A stretch of DNA of 21,664 bases from JBBDLF01 sp040879025 (GTDB taxonomy: Bacteria > Pseudomonadota > Gammaproteobacteria > Pseudomonadales > Pseudohongiellaceae), in contig JBBDLF010000024.1 in NCBI GenBank assembly GCA_040879025.1, positions 1-21,664 of the forward strand, written 5' to 3'. The notes below the pieces were generated by a model, which worked only from the letters and a program-made list of their open reading frames with translations, was not told where the DNA came from and searched no databases. Positions 15,809 to 20,970 of this stretch are shown here, piece after piece. The stretch's first letter is position 1. Each line of letters begins with the position of its first letter. The position numbers and the translations under genes are program-made.

Positions 15809-16579
15809 ATGAAAAAAGCAGTGACGTTATTCAGTTTTTTGGTCGCTATACAGCTTTTGGTCGGTGCTTTCGTGTTTGCGGCTGAAAATGAGACTGCAAG
15901 GCAGTCAGAGATCAGGCAAAGGCTGGAGACATTGATTAACAGCGAATCCCGCTCCGAGGAACTCAGAGCAAGAAATCAATATCGTCACCCGCTGGAAACC
16001 TTGATGTTTTTCGGAATCGATCCTGCCCAGACCCTGGTGGAGGTTTGGCCCGGGGGGCAGGGAGGGTGGTACCGCAGCATTCTGGAACCTTTCTTCGCCT
16101 CCGGGCCGGGAACCTATATTCCGCTCGCGTCCGACTCCGCGTTTCCGCAGCCGGTGGCGGAGATTCCCGACGGGACGGTCGACAGGGTGCTGGTTTTCCG
16201 GGCCCATGCCTTTATGATCTACGATCACCCGGCCCAGGACTATTTCGACGCGCTGTACCGAATGCTAAAGCCGGGAGGGATATTCGGGATTGTTGATCAC
16301 CGCGGCGATGAGAATGTGCCACAGGACCCCAGCGCGGAGAGCGGGTATGTTAATCAGTCCCACATGGTAATGCTGGCGGAAACCGCGGGGTTCGAATTAC
16401 TGGAACAGTCCGAGATCAACGCGAATCCCGCGGACACCAAGAATTATCCTGACGGACTATATTCACTGCCCCCGACGTTGCGCGGTACATTATTCAATCG
16501 GTCACTGCGGGATCGGGTAATGGAGATCGGTGAAAGCGACCGAATGACCCTTAAATTCATCAAACCAATGAACAGATAA
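15809..16579 (+). CDS. Exported class I SAM-methyltransferase-like protein
   Basis: The 256-residue protein has an N-terminal signal peptide (LFSFLVAIQLLVGAFVFA, cut near residue 25) ahead of a Rossmann-like methyltransferase core. Motif I is TLVEVWPGGQGGWY at about 75-88, later come DRVLVFRAHAF (about 125-135) and the post-core LKPGGIFGIVDHRG at 153-165. Relatives I recall have VEVWPGGGWY; here the insertion QG extends the glycine loop. An exported SAM-dependent enzyme is puzzling because SAM is cytosolic, so the fold may be used for another purpose or the protein may be tethered facing the cytoplasm. The gene is the last of the plus-strand block and is followed at once by a copy of the dispersed 50-bp repeat. 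Confidence 0.75.
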   Translation: MKKAVTLFSFLVAIQLLVGAFVFAAENETARQSEIRQRLETLINSESRSEELRARNQYRHPLETLMFFGIDPAQTLVEVWPGGQGGWYRSILEPFFASGPGTYIPLASDSAFPQPVAEIPDGTVDRVLVFRAHAFMIYDHPAQDYFDALYRMLKPGGIFGIVDHRGDENVPQDPSAESGYVNQSHMVMLAETAGFELLEQSEINANPADTKNYPDGLYSLPPTLRGTLFNRSLRDRVMEIGESDRMTLKFIKPMNR

Positions 16580-16581
16580 GC

Positions 16582-16631
16582 GATCCAACAAATCTCTTTC
16601 CCGGCCACGAACCAGATCTTGAAATTGATTT
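16582..16631. repeat. Dispersed 50-bp direct repeat, copy 2
   Basis: It begins two bases after the stop of the methyltransferase-like gene and matches 7843-7892 at 46 of 50 bases. See copy 1. Similarity continues weakly for about 15 bases beyond the right edge. Confidence 0.75.
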
Positions 16632-16678
16632 CATCCTGATAACAACCTTTCCGAAATGCTCAGCGCGAAGAAAATGGC

Positions 16679-16786
16679 TCATGGTCTCATGGAACTCGGT
16701 AAAATCACCCACACGGATTTACCTGTTCCGCGTGGCCCGAACAGAAAGAAGCTTTTGGCTCGGCACTTGAGTAATCTGGAATACAT
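16679..16786 (-). pseudogene. AAA ATPase N-terminal remnant (DUF4143-type ATP-binding protein)
   Basis: A 35-codon minus-strand frame from ATG at 16786 reads MYSRLLKCRAKSFFLFGPRG then TGKSVWV before a stop at 16679. The GPRGTGKS Walker A loop at about residues 17-24, with the preceding MYxRLL and SFFLF, is the standard opening of the AAA-type ATP-binding proteins that often carry DUF4143. Members have about 380 residues, so only the first tenth or so remains. The continuation toward 16582 does not encode the rest. The start is directly beside the arm of the 23-bp palindrome. Confidence 0.65.
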
Positions 16787-16834
16787 GCCGGTAGTTCCGT
16801 TAAATTTATCGTAAATTTAACGGAACTACCGGCA
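16786..16834. repeat. Perfect 23-bp inverted repeat, 3-base loop
   Basis: The arms at 16786-16808 and 16812-16834 are perfect reverse complements separated by TCG. Each arm starts TGCCGGTAG and ends AAATTTA on the loop side. On the minus strand it lies about 50-100 bases after the stop of the IS91-type transposase remnant and directly before the ATPase remnant's ATG. IS91 elements carry hairpins at the 3' (oriIS) end, so it may be part of that end; alternatives are a regulatory hairpin or a site-specific recombination site. No T-run follows on either side. Confidence 0.9.
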
Positions 16835-16882
16835 GCGATCAATGGCAGACTGTAATTCTCCTTTTGGCTCTTTGTTATTGTG

Positions 16883-17061
16883 TCAGGCTTGGTCAAACCG
16901 CCCGATCCGGGGTGGAGGTGCCCACCCTGGCGGTAGTTCGGCCTGGGAATCGATGGACTCCTTCTCTCGCAAATGTTCCAGAATCTGGCGGATGACCACT
17001 GGGTCTTCTATGCAAGCGATGATCCGCACCGCCCCTGCTGTTCGGTGCGAATATCCCATGG
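16883..17061 (-). pseudogene. IS91-family transposase, C-terminal remnant
   Basis: On the minus strand the frame ends VRIIACIEDPVVIRQILEHL plus a Pro-rich tail (ELPPGWAPPPRIGRFDQA), the typical C-terminus of IS91/ISCR-type rolling-circle transposases, where it follows a Cys-x2-Cys zinc site. That site is missing. Immediately before it, one base out of frame, lie codons for DIRTEQ, which resembles the IDIETC segment that precedes the motif in relatives, so a frameshift is likely. It ends abruptly at about 17061, where the module-boundary repeat begins. A middle piece of the same kind of transposase is at 18951-19080. Confidence 0.75.
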
Positions 17062-17114
17062 TACAGCTAGCCAACTTTTCGCTATTTTACTATTTTGTTG
17101 GTGTCCCCTGGTTT
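17062..17114. repeat. Module-boundary repeat, copy 1 (left)
   Basis: About 53 bp matches 20570-20621 with about four substitutions and one one-base indel. It begins TACAGC(T/C)AGCCAAC and ends in a GTCCCC-type block. It lies downstream of the Sel1-repeat gene and abuts the IS91 remnant. On the minus strand its GGGGACACC motif occurs again, as GGGGATACC, about 20 bases upstream, a short local repeat. Confidence 0.8.
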
Positions 17115-17190
17115 CCTTTGGTATCCCCTGGTTTTCGCAGAGAGATCAATAAAGTCATAGACACGCTCAACAAATGTTCCCTGATGTTCC

Positions 17191-17670
17191 TTAGCCAAAA
17201 ACGAAGTTTTTCATCAATTTGATCCCAAGATTTTTGCGAGATGATGAGCTTTCTAAGAATTTTCCTAATTCCCTCACCGCCTTTTCTGAACCACAAACTG
17301 CACTTTTTATAAAATATTTAATCGCTTTCTCATCAGATTGAGATTGCTCATAACTGCCGTTAATAAAAATATTTGCTAAGAATAAGTTGGCATCCGCATT
17401 TTCACCTTTTGCCGCCTCTAACAATTTTTTGATCGCATTATTTGCGTTCGGCTCAACTCCTTCTCCAAAAAGTTCCATAAGCGCTAGATTGTACTTGGCA
17501 TTCATATCCCCCTGTTTATCTGCTTCTGAATACCAGAAAATTGCCTTCTCATAGTCCTTTTCAACACTTTCACCAGTAGCGTATAAAGCCGCAAGTGAAT
17601 TTTGTGCAGTCAATTCTCCAGACACAGCCATCTCGCGTAATTTTTTAACGTATGCGTTATCTCCAGCCAA
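17191..17670 (-). CDS. Sel1-repeat protein, candidate immunity protein for the adjacent RHS tip
   Basis: The 159-residue protein consists of about three Sel1-like repeats (A-x3-L-x2-Y-x-G patterns around NSLAALYATGE, KYNLALMELFGEGV and ANLFLANIFINGSY), a helical-repeat fold that binds other proteins. It has no signal peptide, so it is cytoplasmic. The start is a TTG at 17670, eight bases after AGGAGG; an ATG at 17675 is in another frame and only three bases from that site. It overlaps the RHS stop codon by 14 bp, the tight coupling expected of a toxin-immunity pair, and helical-repeat proteins are known among immunity proteins. The sequence is AT-rich relative to the chromosome. Immunity is inferred from position; no activity is visible. 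Confidence 0.75.
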   Translation of the reverse strand: MAGDNAYVKKLREMAVSGELTAQNSLAALYATGESVEKDYEKAIFWYSEADKQGDMNAKYNLALMELFGEGVEPNANNAIKKLLEAAKGENADANLFLANIFINGSYEQSQSDEKAIKYFIKSAVCGSEKAVRELGKFLESSSSRKNLGIKLMKNFVFG

Positions 17671-18916
17671 GACATGAGCCTCCTATACCTCTGCAGTGCC
17701 GCTTCTGGCAACCAACTGGCAGATCTCGATCTGCCGCTCTAAATGCATTTCTCCATGCCTCTCTAGGTGTTCTTCCAGCACCTGTTCCAGTGACAGTCTC
17801 AGGACAATCTGTTCCGCAATCATCCACACCTTTGCCTCTGCCAGGACCGGTAATCTGAACGCCGTTGCACTTAACAACACAGGTGTAGTTCCCCCTGCCG
17901 AACAAAGCTCCAACTGCAGCGCCCGCGACTCTTGCGGCTCCCTTTCTGGCAGACTGACTTAAAACTATGCGAATTCCAATTCCAACCGCTATAGGAACTG
18001 CAGTGCCTTCTGGATCAATAAACGACAGTGGGTTTTGCCAAGCGTAACTGTAAGTGTCTAGTCCATCTGATAGCCCTAAAGGATCACTCTCAATATACCT
18101 TCCCATTGTCGGATCATAATCTCTAAAGTAATTATAATGTAATCTACTTTCTTCATCCTCATACTGCCCCGGGAATCTGATATTATTGTCGATCGTGGCA
18201 ACCGTCTCACTCACCTCCCCAAACGGCTCATAACTCCCAGCCCAGACAACGTTTTGAGATGCATCAGTAATCTTCTGCGGCGTCCCCAGATGATCATTAT
18301 GCACAAAGTAAGTAGCCTCATCCTGAGTCCCGGTATCATCCACCAGCGCCACCTGCTGGCCATTCACATACACGTACTCACGCAAGGTTTGCCCCGTACC
18401 CGCATCAATCTCCGCAATCACCTGACCCGCCTGATCGTAGATAAAATGCACGGCTGCAGATGAGTCCCCGTTCACAGTCTTGACCGCCCGCTGGCCCATG
18501 GCATTGTGCAGGTTCTGTACCGAGGCCGTGGTGGTGTCGCCGCTGCCACTGGCGCAGGGCACTGGTCTGGTTATGGTAGTCGCAGGCAGAGCCATTTCCA
18601 GTGAATCGAGATCGCCACAAGCGATATCCGGGTTGTCGGTCAGATCGACGGTCTGCAGACTGTCGAATACGTCCAGCCCGGTGACGTCGGTTATGCCGCT
18701 GCTGGCGCAGTTGAGAGCAGTCACCTCATCGACGGTGGCCCAGCCGTTGCTTGCGGCCTGGCCCAGCACACAAGCCTGGAGATTGGCATCCGGCAGGCTC
18801 TGGTCATTGACGAGACTCAACAACTCGCCCTGGCTGATGCTGCTGAACAGATACAGTTCTCCGTAGCCCCCGTCGGCGCCGAATGCGCCGATGGCGATCT
18901 GTCCGTGGGGTGTCAC
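17657..18916 (-). CDS. RHS-core protein 3' end with cysteine-rich tip, 5'-truncated
   Basis: From a GTG at 18916 the frame gives 419 residues, but it is also open upstream to about 19046 and runs into transposase-like DNA, so this is a fragment. In order: an FG-GAP-like stretch (to about 25), an LRR-like part (ALNCASSGITDVTGL at about 67-81), the RHS core (EYVYVNGQQVALVDD from 180, HNDHLGTPQKIT, YEPFGE) and the closing RDYDPTMGRYIESDPLGL at 265-282. The conserved core ends near DPEG at 301-304. A glycine/alanine-rich segment then leads to a cysteine-rich tip (Cys346, 350, 367, 371, 403, 408, 415; GCQKRHC near 402-408). RHS tips are polymorphic toxin effectors; no signal peptide or promoter is present, so it is probably an orphan donor. 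The Sel1-type gene overlaps its stop. Confidence 0.85.
   Translation of the reverse strand: MTPHGQIAIGAFGADGGYGELYLFSSISQGELLSLVNDQSLPDANLQACVLGQAASNGWATVDEVTALNCASSGITDVTGLDVFDSLQTVDLTDNPDIACGDLDSLEMALPATTITRPVPCASGSGDTTTASVQNLHNAMGQRAVKTVNGDSSAAVHFIYDQAGQVIAEIDAGTGQTLREYVYVNGQQVALVDDTGTQDEATYFVHNDHLGTPQKITDASQNVVWAGSYEPFGEVSETVATIDNNIRFPGQYEDEESRLHYNYFRDYDPTMGRYIESDPLGLSDGLDTYSYAWQNPLSFIDPEGTAVPIAVGIGIRIVLSQSARKGAARVAGAAVGALFGRGNYTCVVKCNGVQITGPGRGKGVDDCGTDCPETVTGTGAGRTPREAWRNAFRAADRDLPVGCQKRHCRGIGGSCLGWR
18204..18389. repeat. RHS-core duplication, copy 1
   Basis: This 186-bp stretch matches 21479-21664 at 184 of 186 positions. The near-identity continues across the window edge for copy 2. 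It covers the RHS core residues from YVYVNG to VSETV. Such homology lets a displaced tip recombine onto a full-length RHS gene. Confidence 0.95.
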
Positions 18917-18950
18917 GGCAAGGCCCTGGCCGAAGTTGGCGTTCTGTGCA

Positions 18951-19080
18951 TCTGGGCCTGGGCACCAGGGCGGCGAGTCTTGCCAGATGAATCCAAGGGT
19001 TCGAAGATCACATGGGTGGTGCCGTTCCTGAATGGCGTCTTCAGTTCATACCGCATCTTGCCAGCGGTAATGGAGCTATC
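18951..19080 (-). pseudogene. IS91-family transposase, middle fragment
   Basis: On the minus strand SSITAGKMRYELKTPF then RNGTTHVIFEPLD matches the characteristic KTPxRxGTTHV block of IS91-family (Y2) transposases. The following LARLAALVPRPR, which in relatives comes directly after the EPLD, is found in another frame at 18951-18977, so there is a frameshift. The catalytic Tyr residues are upstream in the family and are not present. It overlaps the last codons of the DUF2007-like gene. It lies on the same strand as, and upstream of, the C-terminal fragment at 16883-17061, with the RHS/Sel1 module in between. Confidence 0.75.
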
Positions 19081-19435
19081 GAAGGCCAAGAAATCGCAAA
19101 ACAGCAAAGGCAATCAATAAGAAAATTACTGCGACCACGCCAGCCAGCATGTACGTATTGTACAACTTGTGAGCTTGGTCCTCTTTTAGCTTGTCAATAT
19201 TTTGAAAATACTCCTTGGCATCAACTGGGTGAGAGACGACGTAATTTGGATCTGTAATGACTTTTAATGCGTCATTGTATTGAGAGTCTATATAAACGTA
19301 GACAGCAAATGCCCAACCTTCTGGCAATACGGGACATGATACGTAAGCAGGTATTCCTGATTCAGTCAGTATCTTCCTGACCTGCGCTGCATAATCAGCA
19401 TCATCTGTTGTCATTAGACGCTTCAATTCGTTCAA
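19076..19435 (-). CDS. DUF2007-like protein with C-terminal membrane helix, candidate orphan immunity protein
   Basis: The 119-residue protein begins like DUF2007 (putative signal-transducing) proteins: LKRLMTTDDADYAAQVRKIL then TESGIPAYVSC, with a typical second strand (FAVYVYIDSQYNDALKVI). A charged linker (DKLKEDQAHK) leads to one membrane helix at about 95-116. The start is a TTG at 19435; the next ATG at 19414 would lose the conserved LKRL. Its end overlaps the transposase fragment. It lies between the two RHS modules, on the same strand, where orphan immunity genes are usual. A membrane-anchored immunity protein would fit a toxin that acts at the inner membrane, but that role is inferred from the setting alone. 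Alternatively it is an ordinary DUF2007 protein. Confidence 0.6.
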   Translation of the reverse strand: MNELKRLMTTDDADYAAQVRKILTESGIPAYVSCPVLPEGWAFAVYVYIDSQYNDALKVITDPNYVVSHPVDAKEYFQNIDKLKEDQAHKLYNTYMLAGVVAVIFLLIAFAVLRFLGLR

Positions 19436-19642
19436 ACTCAGCCAGCTTATGGATAAAAACTACATAGCAAATTGTTACAAAAACGCTCCTGAGGGCGGTT
19501 AGCTTCAGTGAGCATTCCAATGCTTATTAGTTCGTATAAAGCCGTCACTTCTCGGAACGACTTGATGACCTATCATCCTGTAACGGCTGTTAGGCTGACA
19601 CAGAGTTTTGAGCACCCTCCAATAAGAGGGAGGTGAGACTCT

Positions 19643-20020
19643 TTACCTTTGCATGGTTTTTATATCTTCATAGGTAGAACTAACGATCGAATACACCTGC
19701 CTATCCCTAGGATACTGACTGTCTGCAAATTGAACTAGAAATTGTTCAATCACCTCAAAAGCTGACTCCGTTCCAAGAGCCATTAAACCAAATCCTGCCT
19801 GAATGGCAGGTGTAATTCCGTCCTCATATAAGATATTCTCTAAAACCGGTATATCCTGCTCGGTACCAACTTCACCTAAAGCCAGTGCTGCCGTGGCCCT
19901 CACCTCGTCTTCTGCCGCCGTCGCTTTAGACCGTATAAAGTCGTGATACTCACTGAAGTTGGTTTTGTCTTGCCTTGCTAGTGTATTTGCAAGTGCAATA
20001 CGAAAAATATCCAGTTCTCG
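19643..20020 (-). CDS. HEAT-repeat protein, 5' end lost in the assembly gap
   Basis: The frame reads continuously from 20020 (RELDIFRIALANTLARQDKT) through a GTG at 19903 to the stop at 19643. An annotation from the GTG alone would miss 39 residues. The repeats, RATAALALGEVGTEQDIPVL and the following AGFGLMALGTESAFEVIEQF, are HEAT-like paired helices used for protein binding. It ends with KTMQR. The real N-terminus is unknown because the sequence breaks into a G-run at 20020. The gene is on the same strand as the RHS modules and lies between them, so it may be an orphan immunity gene like the Sel1 protein. Confidence 0.65.
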   Translation of the reverse strand, partial: RELDIFRIALANTLARQDKTNFSEYHDFIRSKATAAEDEVRATAALALGEVGTEQDIPVLENILYEDGITPAIQAGFGLMALGTESAFEVIEQFLVQFADSQYPRDRQVYSIVSSTYEDIKTMQR

Positions 20021-20097
20021 GGGGGGGGGGGGTATTTTTACAGCGGCCGGGGGTTGTTGGGNNNNNNNNNNCCCCCCCCCCCCCCCCCCCCCCCCCC
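20020..20097. other. Assembly gap with flanking homopolymers
   Basis: A run of 13 G at 20020-20032, 10 N at 20062-20071 and a run of 26 C at 20072-20097. The motif TTTACAGCGGCCG occurs on both sides (20037-20049 and 20102-20114) and is followed by similar bases, as if the same read end had been placed twice. Ten N is a conventional gap size, so the real distance is unknown. Confidence 0.97.
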
Positions 20098-20106
20098 AAT
20101 GTTTAC

Positions 20107-20460
20107 AGCGGCCGCGGGTTCTGTGGCCGACCGGATCAGCACCCCTACGAACTGTTCCTCCAGTTGGAGGAGATCGAACACCGCACTACCCGCGTTCGTC
20201 GGCCTCAGAGTAATGGCTTCATCGAGCGGCTCCACAGAACACTGCTCGACGAACACTTTCGCATCCAGGGTCGAACCAAATGGTATGAAAGCCTGGAGCA
20301 GATGCAGAGTGATCTGGACAAATACCTGGGTCACTACAACCAGAATCGGCCCCACCAGGGCCGAAATATGCGAGGAAGAACACCGATAACGGTGTTCAAA
20401 TCCGGGCTACCGAAGCCGGAAAAAACTTCTCGCGTGAAACCGGCAGCAAAAGCTGCTTAA
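20107..20460 (+). pseudogene. IS3/IS481-type (rve) transposase, C-terminal fragment
   Basis: The frame from about 20107 reads GRGFCGRPDQHPYELFL, then IEHRTTRVRRPQSNGFIERL with the catalytic Glu of the DDE triad in NGFIER, RTLLDEHF, YESLEQMQSDLDKYLGHYN and NRPHQGRNMRGRTPI, the standard end of rve-core transposases of the IS3/IS481 group. Both catalytic Asp residues and the N-terminus are missing because of the gap at 20062-20071, so it may be complete in the organism. It reads on the plus strand, opposite the RHS genes. Everything upstream of about 20110 is unreliable. The 20461-20569 stretch after it shows no gene and probably holds the element's end. Confidence 0.85.
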
Positions 20461-20569
20461 ATAAACTACCCTGCGGGGGCACGTGTCAGGCGAATACTGT
20501 CACTGTACACATTGGGGGAGACCAACAAAATGGTATATTAACTGTAATGGTTCAGACCCGATCTCACAG

Positions 20570-20621
20570 TACAGCCAGCCAACTTTTCGCTATTTACTAT
20601 TTAGTTGCTGTCCCCGGGTTT
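20570..20621. repeat. Module-boundary repeat, copy 2 (right)
   Basis: Partner of 17062-17114, same orientation. On the minus strand it supplies the last codons and the TAG stop of the candidate immunity gene at 20597. The left copy has the same bases after a Sel1 gene but outside its coding sequence. Confidence 0.8.
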
Positions 20622-20959
20622 TCCCCGAATTTCATTCGTAATTTATTTAATGCAGCCTCTAAGGCCTCCCCTTCTGAAGTAAATTTATCTATCCCAGAAT
20701 CAAAATTCATATCTTCAACAAACAATGTTTCATCAGCGTCGATATTAGTATCGGGTCCAAGATTAGCCTGAAAGCTTGGGTTGAGTCTAAAGAGCTCCTT
20801 TCGATATATTTTGAACGAATAAAGTTCTGGGGTATCTATCAGGTTTAAAATATCCACAGCAAATTCAAACGAATTCTCATTAATAATTATTGGCGCAAGT
20901 TCATAACGCGCGATTACTCGATTTATTACAATAATCTTGTCAGAAATCATGTTATCCAT
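20597..20959 (-). CDS. Unknown acidic protein, candidate immunity protein of the right RHS module
   Basis: The 120-residue protein has no recognisable domain, signal peptide or membrane helix. It is acidic overall, with an N-terminal basic/hydrophobic part (KIIVINRVIARYELAPIIIN) and an acidic middle (DTNIDADETLFVEDMNFDS) typical of proteins that mask a basic toxin. The ATG at 20959 lies 11 bases after the RHS stop, with AGGA-like bases before it; a second Met at position 4 is also possible. Its last residues (NPGTATK) are encoded by the boundary repeat, so the original C-terminus may have been replaced. Immediate position after an RHS tip is the reason for the immunity call; the sequence itself does not prove it. 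AT-rich compared with the chromosome. Confidence 0.6.
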   Translation of the reverse strand: MDNMISDKIIVINRVIARYELAPIIINENSFEFAVDILNLIDTPELYSFKIYRKELFRLNPSFQANLGPDTNIDADETLFVEDMNFDSGIDKFTSEGEALEAALNKLRMKFGENPGTATK

Positions 20960-20970
20960 TCATTTCAATC

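Noticed and set aside
17090..17296. 68-codon minus-strand frame overlapping the Sel1 3' end
   Set aside because: It overlaps the Sel1 gene in another frame and runs into the boundary repeat; no ribosome-binding site or family.
20020..20097. G/C-runs as a G-quadruplex or real homopolymer element
   Set aside because: They flank N bases and a duplicated end motif; an assembly artefact is more likely.
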